This document shows, in pieces, positions 50,205-63,374 of a stretch of DNA of 64,000 nucleotides (position 1 is the stretch's first letter; each line of letters opens with the position of its first letter). Made by a program: the position numbers and the translations under genes. The notes beneath the pieces are model-generated. The model saw only the letters and a list, made by a program, of their open reading frames with translations. It did not search any database and was not told the origin of the DNA. The DNA lies in the NCBI GenBank assembly GCA_035275065.1, contig DATENM010000153.1, forward strand, positions 159,669-223,668. The letters run 5' to 3'. This DNA is from Blastocatellia bacterium. Lineage in GTDB: Bacteria > Acidobacteriota > Blastocatellia > UBA7656.

Positions 50205-51503
50205 ATGGCAAGCCGTTTTGAGATTGACGACGAATTAATCGCCGGGCAGAACCGCAAAGCGCAAGCGTGGCTCGACGAAGACTATGACCACCTCGCCCGC
50301 TCGTTGCGGCGCAGGCAGATAGACATCGAAGCGCTCACCCATCGCGCGCAAGCGTTTCGCGTCGCGGTGCCGTCGTGGGGCGTCGGCACCGGCGGGACAC
50401 GCTTCGCGCGCTTCCCCGGCGTCGGCGAGCCGCGCGATGTTTACGAAAAGCTCGAAGACTGCGCGACGATCTTTCGGCTGGCGCGCTCGACGCCCGCCGT
50501 GTCGCTGCACATCCCCTGGGACAAGCCGGATGATGCCGCCGACCTCAAGCAGTTTGCCGAAGCGCGCGGCCTGCGCTTCGACGCCATGAACTCGAACACC
50601 TTTCAGGATCAGCCGGGGCAGCCCCGCTCATACAAATTCGGCAGCCTGACGCACACGGACGCCGAGGTGCGCCAGCAAGCCATCGCGCACAACATTGAAT
50701 GCATCGAGATCGGCAAGGCGCTGGGCTCCAAATCGCACACCGTGTGGATCGCCGACGGCGGCAATTTTCCCGGCCAGCTGCATTTCCGCCGCGCCCTCGA
50801 ACGCTATCTCGAAAGCCTCCATGCAATCTACAAAGCGCTGCCCTCGGACTGGCGCATTTTTCTTGAGCATAAGCTGTACGAGCCGGCCTTCTACTCGACG
50901 GTGATCAACGACTGGGGCACGAGTTATTACTGCGCCACGCAACTGGGGCCGCAGGCCGCTTGCCTGGTTGACCTCGGCCACCACGCGCCGAACGTCAACA
51001 TCGAGATGATCGTCGCGCGCCTGATTCAACTGGGCAAGCTCGCCGGCTTTCATTTCAACGACAGCAAGTATGGCGACGATGATTTGGACGCCGGCTCGAT
51101 CAAACCGTTTCAGCTCTTCCTGATCTTCAACGAGCTGGTTGACGCCGAACTTGATGGCACGCCCGACTTTCACCCGGCTTACATGCTCGACCAGTCGCAC
51201 AACGTCACAGACCCCATCGAATCGCTGATGATGAGCGCCGGCGAGCTGGCGCGCGCTTACGTGCAAGCCCATCTCGTTGATCGTCAGGCGTTGGTGGAAG
51301 CGCAAGAGAGCTGCGACCCGCTCGTGGCGCTGGCGACGCTCAAGCAAGCCTTCACCACCGACGTGACGCCAATCCTGGCGATGGCGCGGGCGCGCTCGGG
51401 CGGCGCCATTGATCCCATCGCGACGTATCGCAAGAGCGGCTATCGCCAACGCAAGGCCGAAGAGCGCCCGGCGCAAGTCGGCATTGCCGCCGGCATCGTT
51501 TGA
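50205..51503 (+). CDS. rhaI: L-rhamnose isomerase, Pseudomonas stutzeri type
   Basis: A xylose-isomerase-like TIM barrel that interconverts L-rhamnose and L-rhamnulose. 432 aa. The metal-site residues are recognisable: FLEHKLYEPAFY (Glu), CLVDLGHHAPNVNIEMIVARL (Asp, His) and FHFNDSKYGDDDLDAGSI (Asp cluster). This set is that of the P. stutzeri-type enzyme rather than E. coli RhaA. A GH78 rhamnosidase gene 860 nt downstream supports rhamnose use. A kinase, aldolase or rhamnose transporter is not in the window. An alternative aldose specificity cannot be excluded. Confidence 0.9.
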   Translation: MASRFEIDDELIAGQNRKAQAWLDEDYDHLARSLRRRQIDIEALTHRAQAFRVAVPSWGVGTGGTRFARFPGVGEPRDVYEKLEDCATIFRLARSTPAVSLHIPWDKPDDAADLKQFAEARGLRFDAMNSNTFQDQPGQPRSYKFGSLTHTDAEVRQQAIAHNIECIEIGKALGSKSHTVWIADGGNFPGQLHFRRALERYLESLHAIYKALPSDWRIFLEHKLYEPAFYSTVINDWGTSYYCATQLGPQAACLVDLGHHAPNVNIEMIVARLIQLGKLAGFHFNDSKYGDDDLDAGSIKPFQLFLIFNELVDAELDGTPDFHPAYMLDQSHNVTDPIESLMMSAGELARAYVQAHLVDRQALVEAQESCDPLVALATLKQAFTTDVTPILAMARARSGGAIDPIATYRKSGYRQRKAEERPAQVGIAAGIV

Positions 51504-51542
51504 ATTTGTTCTGCCCCTGATAGATAAGTCACAAAGGCGACA

Positions 51543-51830
51543 ATGGATCAACCACCTCTGAAGATGCTTCATTCGGATGATGCTTTGAACAGAGGTAAGC
51601 TTGACACATTCAGCAAGCTATCAGACAAAGAACTTATAGACTCGTTACAACCCGGACAGCAGGGATCGCTCAAGGCTCGGCCAGATGGCACTGTGCTGGA
51701 CGGTCATCATCGGCTTAGAATACTACGAGACCGGGGCATGAACATCGATGCCTTGCCACGCGAGATCATCGTTCGGTATTCGCCAGCGACAGAAGGAGAG
51801 AATAATGGCAGCGCAGGCATACTGGATTGA
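51543..51830 (+). CDS. Small ParB/sulfiredoxin-like domain protein
   Basis: 95 aa. KLSDKELIDSLQPGQQGSL followed by VLDGHHRLRILRDRG matches the ParB N-terminal fold, whose DGHHR (usually DGxHR) segment binds a nucleotide. No helix-turn-helix follows, so this is not a partition ParB. The gene is visibly lower in G+C than its neighbours, which suggests transfer. Its end overlaps the start of the phosphatase gene by 26 nt, so the two are made together. Function unknown; a regulatory or toxin-antitoxin-like role is only inference. Confidence 0.7.
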   Translation: MDQPPLKMLHSDDALNRGKLDTFSKLSDKELIDSLQPGQQGSLKARPDGTVLDGHHRLRILRDRGMNIDALPREIIVRYSPATEGENNGSAGILD

Positions 51831-52314
51831 AGGGCCATGGAAAGGACGGTTAGCCATCGTCCCGCGCCCTCGTGGCGGTGACTGGCTCGAAGACGAGGTT
51901 GCGGGTTGGCGCGAGGCGGGCATAGACACCGTGGTTTCTTTCTTGACCCCGGATGAAGTCGCCGAGTTTGATCTCCAGGCAGAAAAAGAATTAAGTGAGG
52001 CCCAGGGGATTCGCTTCATTTCCTTTCCGGTTCCTGACCGTGGAGTCCCCGCATCACAACGCGCCGCCGCGGCCTTGGCGCAGGATTTGACACAGTCGCT
52101 TGCGAAGGGGGAAAGGGTAGCGCTGCATTGCCGGCAGAGTGTTGGCCGGTCGGCATTGATTGCGGCTTACCTGCTCATATCAGAAGGCGAAGACCCGCAA
52201 CGTGCTTTCGACCGCATCCGTTCGGCCCGCGGCGTCAACGTGCCGGATACGGCTGAACAAATACAGTGGGTCGCAGACCGCGCGGCAGCGCTGATGACGG
52301 GAGCTAGACGATGA
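51805..52314 (+). CDS. Dual-specificity/tyrosine phosphatase-like protein
   Basis: 169 aa from ATG 51805 behind AAGGAGA. The cysteine phosphatase loop VALHCRQSVGRSALIAA follows the HCx5R pattern, and a general-acid aspartate is plausible in FPVPDRGVP. The fold is that of small PTP/DSP enzymes that act on phosphoprotein or other phosphoesters. It overlaps the ParB-like gene, and its stop overlaps an ATGA that could also start the rhamnosidase frame. The placement inside a rhamnose locus is unusual. Confidence 0.85.
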   Translation: MAAQAYWIEGPWKGRLAIVPRPRGGDWLEDEVAGWREAGIDTVVSFLTPDEVAEFDLQAEKELSEAQGIRFISFPVPDRGVPASQRAAAALAQDLTQSLAKGERVALHCRQSVGRSALIAAYLLISEGEDPQRAFDRIRSARGVNVPDTAEQIQWVADRAAALMTGARR

Positions 52315-52361
52315 GTTCACATGGGATGTTTGCTATCGGTTTACTCTATGGGGCCCGGCTT

Positions 52362-55157
52362 ATGAGAAAAAGCTTTTCATCGAAAATCATCGCCTGTGTG
52401 TGCTTAGCATCGTTACTGCTGGCGGCTTCGCCGTTGATGGCGTTGGCGCAAAACGCCAGCCGCCTCGCGGTCGCCGCGCTGCGTTGTGAATACCTGGTCT
52501 CGCCGCTGGCGGTCGAAGCGCGCGCGCCGCGCCTGAGCTGGACGATTGAAAGCAACCAGCGCGGCGCCAAACAGACGGCGTATCACATCCTGGTCGCCAG
52601 TAGCGCCAGCCTGCTTGCCGCAAACCGTGGCGACCTGTGGGACACCGGCAAAGTCGCATCCAACCAGACGATTCAGATCGCTTATCAAGGCAAGCCGCTT
52701 GCCTCGCGCCAGGCGTGCTTCTGGAAAGTTCGCATCTGGGATCAGAACGACAAGCCGGCGGCGTGGAGCCAGCCGGCGCGCTGGGTGATGGGGCTGATGG
52801 AGCCCGGCGACTGGTCGGCGCAGTGGATCGGCGATAAGCTGCCGTCGGTCGAGAACGTCGCGGCGACCATGCTGCGGCGTGAGTTTGAGCTTACGGCAAA
52901 ACCGCAGCGCGCCATCGTCTATGCCTCGGCGCTTGGCGTTTACGAGCTGCACATCAATGGCCAGCGCGTCGGCGATCAACTGCTCGCCCCGGAATTCACC
53001 GACTACCACACGCGCACGCAGTATCAGGCGTATGACGTGACCGGCCTGCTGCGCACGGGCGCGAACGCCATCGGCGCGATGCTCGGCGACGGCTGGTACG
53101 CCGGCGGCATCGGCCTGGCGCAGGCGCTGCTCAAGAAGCCGCGCAACATCTACGGCAATCACCCGCGATTGATTGCCCAGCTTGAAATCGATCTGAGCGA
53201 TGGCCGCAAAGCGCGCATCGAGACCGACGCCAACTGGCGAACGACGCGCGAAGGGCCGATTCGCAGCGCCGATCTGCTCAACGGCGAAGTCTACGACGCG
53301 CGGCGCGAGATGGCCGGCTGGGACAGCCCCGGCTTCAACGATCATGCATGGTCTGCGGCAGAGGTCGAGGCCCACGCCGGCACGCAACTGGTCGCGCAGC
53401 CCAACGAACCGATCCGCGTCACTCGCGAGATCAAACCCATTGCAGTGAACGAGCCGAAGCCTGGCGTTTACGTCTTTGACATGGGACAGAACATGGTTGG
53501 CTGGTGCCGGCTGAAGACGCGCGGCGCGGTGGGAACGACTGTAAGGCTACGACATGCCGAGATGCTCAACCCGGACGGCACGATCTACACCGAAAACCTG
53601 CGCGGCGCGCAGCAGGCCGACGCTTTCACGCTGCGCGGCGCGGCCAGCGAAGCCTACGAACCACATTTCACCTATCACGGCTTCCGCTATGTCGAAGTCA
53701 CCGGCCTTGCCGCCAAGCCTGCAATTGACGCCATCACGGGCCGCGTCTTTCATTCGGCGATGGCTGAAACCAGCAGCTTCGAAACCTCAGACCCGCTGCT
53801 CAACAAGCTCTGGCAAAACATTCTCTGGACGCAGCGCGGCAATATGGAGAGCATCCCGACCGACTGCCCGCAGCGCGACGAGCGGCTGGGCTGGATGGGC
53901 GACATTCAGATTTTCGTCGGCACAGGCATTTTCAACATGGACATGGCGGCGTTCTTCACCAAGTGGATGCGTGACGTGCGCGACGCGCAGGCGACCGACG
54001 GGCGCTTCGCCGATTTCTCGCCGCACCCGTTCGGCAAGGACAAAATATTCACGGGCGTCGCCGGCTGGGGTGACGCAGGCATCGTCGTCCCCTGGCGCGT
54101 CTGGCAGCACTATGGCGATAAGCGCTTGCTTATCGAAAGCTATGATTCGGCGCGCCGCTGGGTCGAGTTCATTCGCGGCAACAATCCCGACCTGCTGTGG
54201 AAGAACAAACGCGGCAACGACTATGGCGATTGGCTCAACTCGGACACGCTGGTCTACGAAGGCTTCCCGCGCAAAGGCGGTCAGGTGCCGAAAGAAGTTT
54301 TCGCCACGATGATGTTCGCCTACGCGACCGACCTGCTCTCGCGCATAGCCGGGGTGATCGGCAAAGAAGATGAAGCGAAGAAGTACGCGGCGCTGTTTAA
54401 CGACATCCGCGCGGCCTTCAACAAAGCCTACGTCAGCGAAGACGGTCACATCCGCGGCGACACGCAGGCGGGCTATGCGCTGGCCTTGCATTTCGACCTG
54501 CTGCCGAGCGCGCTGCGCCCGACGGCGCTCAAGTACATGCTCGATGGCATCAGCCGTTACAACGGCCATATGTCAACCGGCTTTCACTCGACCTATCGAA
54601 TGATGTTAGAGCTGACGCGCGCCGGCGAGAACGAAGTGGCTTACAGCCTGGTCAACCAGCGCGGCTTCCCTTCGTGGGAGTATTCAATTGATAACGGCGC
54701 GACGACGATCTGGGAGCGTTGGGATGGCTATGTCAAAGGGCGCGGCTTTCAGGACAAGGGCATGAACTCGTTCAACCATTACGCCATCGGCGCGGTGGGC
54801 GAATGGATGGCGCGAGTCATCCTCGGCATCAATAACGACGACGCGCATCCGGCTTACGAGCAGTTCACGTTGCGCCCTTATCCGGGCGGCGGCCTGAGTT
54901 GGGCCAGAGGCCATTATGATTCGATTCGCGGTCGCATCGAATCGAGCTGGAGCGTCGCCGCGGGCCAGATGCAATACAACGTGACGATCCCGGCAAACAC
55001 GGCGGCGGCGGTCTACGTGCCGGCGAAAGACGCGGCCGGGGTGATGGAAAGCGGCAAGCCGGCGAGCGCCGCGCCGGGCGTCAAGTTCTTGCGAATGGAA
55101 GACGGCGCGGCGGTCTTCCTTGTGCAATCCGGCAAGTACAATTTCACGGCGCGCTAA
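52362..55157 (+). CDS. Exported alpha-L-rhamnosidase, GH78
   Basis: 931 aa. Cleaves terminal alpha-L-rhamnose from plant glycans or glycosides outside the cytoplasm. Signal peptide SKIIACVCLASLLLAASPLMALAQ. Two N-terminal beta-sandwich domains (about residues 35-330: APRLSWTIESNQRGAKQTAY, AIVYASALGVYELHINGQRVGDQLLAPEFTDY) precede the (alpha/alpha)6 catalytic barrel. The barrel has DCPQRDERLGWMGDIQ, which includes the general acid Glu region, and WEYSIDNGATTIWERWDGY with the base. A C-terminal beta domain closes the protein. ATG 52311 would give coupling with the phosphatase gene but an unusually long n-region, so I prefer 52362. Confidence 0.93.
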   Translation: MRKSFSSKIIACVCLASLLLAASPLMALAQNASRLAVAALRCEYLVSPLAVEARAPRLSWTIESNQRGAKQTAYHILVASSASLLAANRGDLWDTGKVASNQTIQIAYQGKPLASRQACFWKVRIWDQNDKPAAWSQPARWVMGLMEPGDWSAQWIGDKLPSVENVAATMLRREFELTAKPQRAIVYASALGVYELHINGQRVGDQLLAPEFTDYHTRTQYQAYDVTGLLRTGANAIGAMLGDGWYAGGIGLAQALLKKPRNIYGNHPRLIAQLEIDLSDGRKARIETDANWRTTREGPIRSADLLNGEVYDARREMAGWDSPGFNDHAWSAAEVEAHAGTQLVAQPNEPIRVTREIKPIAVNEPKPGVYVFDMGQNMVGWCRLKTRGAVGTTVRLRHAEMLNPDGTIYTENLRGAQQADAFTLRGAASEAYEPHFTYHGFRYVEVTGLAAKPAIDAITGRVFHSAMAETSSFETSDPLLNKLWQNILWTQRGNMESIPTDCPQRDERLGWMGDIQIFVGTGIFNMDMAAFFTKWMRDVRDAQATDGRFADFSPHPFGKDKIFTGVAGWGDAGIVVPWRVWQHYGDKRLLIESYDSARRWVEFIRGNNPDLLWKNKRGNDYGDWLNSDTLVYEGFPRKGGQVPKEVFATMMFAYATDLLSRIAGVIGKEDEAKKYAALFNDIRAAFNKAYVSEDGHIRGDTQAGYALALHFDLLPSALRPTALKYMLDGISRYNGHMSTGFHSTYRMMLELTRAGENEVAYSLVNQRGFPSWEYSIDNGATTIWERWDGYVKGRGFQDKGMNSFNHYAIGAVGEWMARVILGINNDDAHPAYEQFTLRPYPGGGLSWARGHYDSIRGRIESSWSVAAGQMQYNVTIPANTAAAVYVPAKDAAGVMESGKPASAAPGVKFLRMEDGAAVFLVQSGKYNFTAR

Positions 55158-55181
55158 GCAATCAGTTAGAGCATGTTTTGA

Positions 55182-55395
55182 AAGTATCCCCGAAGGGGAT
55201 GGCGTCAATAGCCGTGGGCAGCGCCCACGGAAGCCAGGCCGGAAAGTTCCCGACCCTGAAAGGGTCGCCGTTGCCGCAGACGGCGACCCTTTCAGGGTCG
55301 GGGCATCAACCGTCCTTAACCGGTGGCCTTCCCGGTGGCGTTGCCACCGGCTATTAACCGAAGCCCTTTCAGGGCTTACCGCTTCTCAAAACACG
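55182..55395. repeat. Cluster of hairpin repeats after the rhamnosidase gene
   Basis: The 368-bp gap before the VWA gene holds a run of hairpins: ATCCCCGAAGGGGAT, CCGTGGGCAGCGCCCACGG, a perfect 23-bp inverted repeat (55249-55271 with 55280-55302) built on GACCCTGAAAGGGTC, then ACCGGTGGC...GCCACCGG and AGCCCTTTCAGGGCT. It looks like several related short palindromic units joined together. Confidence 0.85.
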
Positions 55396-55525
55396 CTTTT
55401 AGGGGCAACTGAAACTTGCTCTAAAAACGCCGCCGCCGTTTCGCCTGCACCCGCCCGCGTCCCGCCCTGCGTATTGATTTCTGGTGGAGGCGAGCCACCG
55501 AGCTGATTGTCTAAGGAGGCACCCC

Positions 55526-56479
55526 GTGGCATATAAAGGCCGGCTTGCGGCAATCATCCTGTTGCTGTGCTGCACCCCCGCGCGCACCCTGTCCGTTCAA
55601 CAAAACCCCGGCGCCGACGAAAGCGTCATCAAGCTCAACACCCTCTGGGTCAACCTCAACATCAGCGCCACCGACCCGCAGGGCAAGAAAATCACCGAGC
55701 TCAGGCGCGAAGATTTCGCCATCTTCGAAAATGGCGTGCGCCAGGAGATCGTTCACTTCGCGCCCGTCGAGGCGCCGGTCAATCTCGTCGTGCTACTTGA
55801 TCTGAGCGGCAGCATTGATAGCAAGCTGAAAGCCTTGAAGAAAGCCGCCAGCCGCTTCGTTGACATGCTGAAAGAGAATGACCGCATGGCGATAGCGACC
55901 TTCACAGGACGCTTCAGGCTGGTCTCAGACTTTACCGGGGATCGGAAGCGTTTGAAAGAGTGCATTGACCACATCAAAGATGCGGGCGGCGACACGGCGC
56001 TTTATGATGCCGAGTGGAAGACCTTCGATCTTCTGCGTCAAATCCGCGAGGGACGCAAAGCCATTGTTATGTTGACGGATGGGGTTGATAGCTCGTTTAG
56101 CCCCAAAGACGATGGCGGCTCGACGCATACCTTCAACGAGTTATTGATGCGGGCGCTCGAAGAGGATACAACGATCTACCCGATCTACCTCGACACGGAG
56201 CAGGAGTGGATTCACCACTACTCTCGTGCCGCCTACGTCGAGGCGCGCGAGCAGTTGCGGACGCTCGCCGTGCAGACCGGCGGCGCTTACTTCATGGCGC
56301 GGCGCATCGAAGACCTGGATGGCGTTTATCAACTGGTTGCCGAAGAATTGCACGCGCTCTACAGCCTCGCCTACGCCGCCAAGGATACGCACAGAGACGG
56401 GCGCTGGCGGGCCATCAAATTGACGGTCAATCGTGAAGGGATAAAGCTCAATAGCCGGCGCGGCTATTTCGCCAGATAA
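55526..56479 (+). CDS. Exported VWFA domain protein, acidobacterial type
   Basis: 317 aa from GTG 55526, 6 nt behind AAGGAGG. A signal peptide (LAAIILLLCCTPARTLS) leads into a short beta domain (VNLNISATDPQGKKITELRREDFAIFENGVRQEIVHF) and a von Willebrand A domain with MIDAS residues in VVLLDLSGSID and VMLTDGVDSS. It ends in LKLNSRRGYFAR-like sequence (IKLTVNREGIKLNSRRGYFAR). This two-part layout is the VWFA-related domain expanded in Acidobacteriota. Likely periplasmic or surface, binding a partner protein by metal-ion contact. Partner unknown. Convergent with nrnA. Confidence 0.9.
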   Translation: MAYKGRLAAIILLLCCTPARTLSVQQNPGADESVIKLNTLWVNLNISATDPQGKKITELRREDFAIFENGVRQEIVHFAPVEAPVNLVVLLDLSGSIDSKLKALKKAASRFVDMLKENDRMAIATFTGRFRLVSDFTGDRKRLKECIDHIKDAGGDTALYDAEWKTFDLLRQIREGRKAIVMLTDGVDSSFSPKDDGGSTHTFNELLMRALEEDTTIYPIYLDTEQEWIHHYSRAAYVEAREQLRTLAVQTGGAYFMARRIEDLDGVYQLVAEELHALYSLAYAAKDTHRDGRWRAIKLTVNREGIKLNSRRGYFAR

Positions 56480-56508
56480 GCGCCGGTCGGCGCGCCCGAG
56501 CCCAGCGG

Positions 56509-57474
56509 TCAGGCCGACACCGGCGCAACGCCGACGGCGACCTGCAAGCCTTCGATGACGCGGCGCTTGACCTCTTCAAAATCGCCTTCGATGCGGCAGC
56601 CGGCGGCGTTCTTGTGGCCGCCGCCGCCGAACATCTCGGCAACTTTGGCGACGTTGATGCGCCCCTTCGAGCGCAGGCTGATGCGATAGACGCCCGGCGC
56701 CATCTCCTTGAAAAAGGCCACCGCCCCGACATCGCCGACCGATAGCGCGTGGTTGACGATGCCGTCGGCGTCCTCTTCGCAAGCGCCGGCTTCGTACATC
56801 ATCTCGCGATCCATGGTCACCCAGCCGATGCGCCCCGATTCGTCGCGCTCCATGCCGGCCAGCGCCAGGCCGAGCAGCTTGACCTTCGAGAACGGGTAGG
56901 AATAAAAGAGCGCCTGCGAAATCTTCGCCGGCTCGACGCCGCAGCGCACCAATTCGGAAGCGATCTTCAATGTGCGCTCCGTGGTGTTTGAGAAGTGGAA
57001 GCTGCCGGTGTCCGTCAGCAGCGCCGTGTAGATGCAGTCGGCGATCTCTTTACTGACTTCGACGCCGAGCGCCTTGCAGAGATTGTAGATCATCTCGCCG
57101 ACCGCCGCCGCCGTCGGGTCAATCCAGTTGATGTCCCCGAAGGGCAAGGTCGTCGAGTGGTGGTCTATGTTGACGACGAACTGGCGGTGCAGGCCGGGCA
57201 GGCCGGGCCGGTCAACGTCGCTGCATTCGATGATGAAGACGGCGTCGTAGCTGGTGTCAATGTCAGGCTGCACGAGCACGCCGTCAGAGCCGGGCAGAAT
57301 GTGATAAGCCGGCGGCACACGGTCATGCAGCACGACTTCGGCATCTTTGCCGAGACTGCGCAGCATCCAGTAGAGCGCCAGCCCTGAGCCGAGCCCGTCG
57401 CCATCGGGCCGAATGTGCGACGTGATCATGAAACGCTGCTTCTGTTCGATGAGTTGTACAACCTGACCAAGCAT
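56509..57474 (-). CDS. nrnA: DHH-family oligoribonuclease / pAp-phosphatase NrnA
   Basis: Degrades short RNA oligonucleotides and may hydrolyse 3'-phosphoadenosine 5'-phosphate. 321 aa from ATG 57474. The manganese-binding motifs are in order: SHIRPDGDGLGSG, IIECSDVDR, NIDHHST (DHH), TDTGSFHFSNTT, and the C-terminal DHHA1 block GGGGHKNAAGCRI. It follows rbfA in the translation operon, as in many bacteria, but separated by a 47-bp inverted repeat. The ribosome-binding site is not clear. Confidence 0.94.
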   Translation of the reverse strand: MLGQVVQLIEQKQRFMITSHIRPDGDGLGSGLALYWMLRSLGKDAEVVLHDRVPPAYHILPGSDGVLVQPDIDTSYDAVFIIECSDVDRPGLPGLHRQFVVNIDHHSTTLPFGDINWIDPTAAAVGEMIYNLCKALGVEVSKEIADCIYTALLTDTGSFHFSNTTERTLKIASELVRCGVEPAKISQALFYSYPFSKVKLLGLALAGMERDESGRIGWVTMDREMMYEAGACEEDADGIVNHALSVGDVGAVAFFKEMAPGVYRISLRSKGRINVAKVAEMFGGGGHKNAAGCRIEGDFEEVKRRVIEGLQVAVGVAPVSA

Positions 57475-57498
57475 AATACATCCAAAAGACACGGGGGA

Positions 57499-57637
57499 AT
57501 TTTAGATTTTCATAGCTTGGCGCTTCGCGCCGGCGATTTTGGATTTTGGATTACGGGAAAAGCCATACCGTACTGTCCGAACTTTCCGGCAATCCAAAAT
57601 CGCCGGCGCGAAGCGCCAAGCTATGAAAATCTAAAAT
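57499..57637. repeat. 47-bp perfect inverted repeat between rbfA and nrnA, TTTTGGA type
   Basis: 57499-57545 and 57591-57637 are perfect reverse complements over 47 nt, with a 45-nt loop. The arm carries TTTTGGA heptamers and an inner GGCGCTTCGCGCC hairpin. It begins 6 nt past the rbfA stop and ends 24 nt before nrnA in the mRNA. Confidence 0.95.
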
Positions 57638-57643
57638 CCAAAA

Positions 57644-58042
57644 TTATTCATCGCTGGGGCCGGATTCCGAAGCGTTCGCGGCCTGTTCGCGCGCCCGTGC
57701 CTTTTCTCCTTCCTCGCTTAGTATCCTTTCGATTCGTGTGGCAGTCTCGGTCGTGTTGTCATAGACGAAGTGCAGCTCCGGGGTGCGCCTGATGCGCAAC
57801 ACCGCCCCGAGCTGCGTGCGAATGAAGCCAGCGGCGTGCTTGAGCGCCGCCAGCGCTTCGTCAATCTCTTCGTCATTGCCCAGCACGGTGACATAAATCT
57901 TCGCGTTTCTAAGATCAGGCGTCAGGCGCGCATCGGTGACGGTGACCGTGGCGACGCGCGGGTCTTCGACTTCGCCGGCGATAATCATGCTGATCTCTTC
58001 GCGGATCTGTTCGGCCAATCGTTCCTGTCTTCTGCCAATCAT
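57644..58042 (-). CDS. rbfA: Ribosome-binding factor A
   Basis: Binds the 30S subunit late in 16S rRNA maturation and in cold adaptation. 132 aa from ATG 58042 (MIGRRQERLAEQIREEI) behind GGTGA. The KH-like fold is seen in VEDPRVATVTVTDARLTPDLRNAKIYV and FIRTQLGAVLRIRRTPELHFVYDNT. A short Ala/Ser-rich tail follows. It is separated from infB by 407 bp of repeat DNA, an unusually wide gap for this gene pair. Confidence 0.95.
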   Translation of the reverse strand: MIGRRQERLAEQIREEISMIIAGEVEDPRVATVTVTDARLTPDLRNAKIYVTVLGNDEEIDEALAALKHAAGFIRTQLGAVLRIRRTPELHFVYDNTTETATRIERILSEEGEKARAREQAANASESGPSDE

Positions 58043-58275
58043 ACTTTCACCTGTCAGGTTTTGCGGCCACAATTAAACTTTAAATGCTATCCGCAAATCG
58101 CCTGCGGCGCAACTGTCAGCAACCGTTGCAACAGTTCCATCATAAATAAATTTGGGCAGTGCGCCATACAAAAGCGCATACGATTCGAGAGGCCGTGGGG
58201 GGATTCTCTGCGATTCACCGCACTTCGAGGAGCAGCCTCGCAGATGGCCGCTCCCGATTCTTCAATGCTTCCACG

Positions 58276-58423
58276 AAGTCCCGTCAGGGACGAAATGTTT
58301 ATAGCAACCGGATCAACTCAAGCATCGAGCCCCGTCAGGAGCGCAATGTCAACCTTCCGCCCCTACGGGGCCTGGGTGCTTCTGGCACCGGTCATCTATA
58401 AACATTCCGCTCCTACGGAGCTT
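58276..58423. repeat. Facing modules of a GGGACGAAATGTTTATAG repeat
   Basis: A left module at about 58276-58312 (CCCGTCAGGGACGAAATGTT and TATAG) faces its reverse complement at 58388-58423 (CTATAAACATTCCGCTCCTA and on). Two further half-modules (CCCCGTCAGGAGCG, GCCCCTACGGGGC) lie between. It fills the infB-rbfA gap; the rest of that 407-bp gap shows no gene. Confidence 0.8.
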
Positions 58424-58449
58424 GAATTTCAAAACGCCCAGACGCCGCG

Positions 58450-61197
<2,748 letters not shown>

Positions 61198-61283
61198 AGT
61201 GATCCGAAAACTTCTCCGTCTGCCCGCCGCATCCGCAACGAGCCGCTCTCGCAAACGCCACACGGCGCTGCGTGTGATCAACT

Positions 61284-63287
<2,004 letters not shown>

Positions 63288-63301
63288 AGCTCTTTCCTTT
63301 A

Positions 63302-63374
63302 GTTGTCAGCGGTCGGCGGCCAGTGGTCAGCAAACGCGCTTCCGAACTGACGACTGACGACTGGCCCCTGGCAC
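63302..63374. repeat. Heptamer-repeat inverted repeat, CTGACGA type, copy 2
   Basis: Left arm 63302-63331 and right arm 63346-63374 (ACTGACGACTGACGACTGG) pair imperfectly. It lies between the rimP stop and nusA start and shares heptamer and GGCCCCTGG with 15534-15601. Confidence 0.8.
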
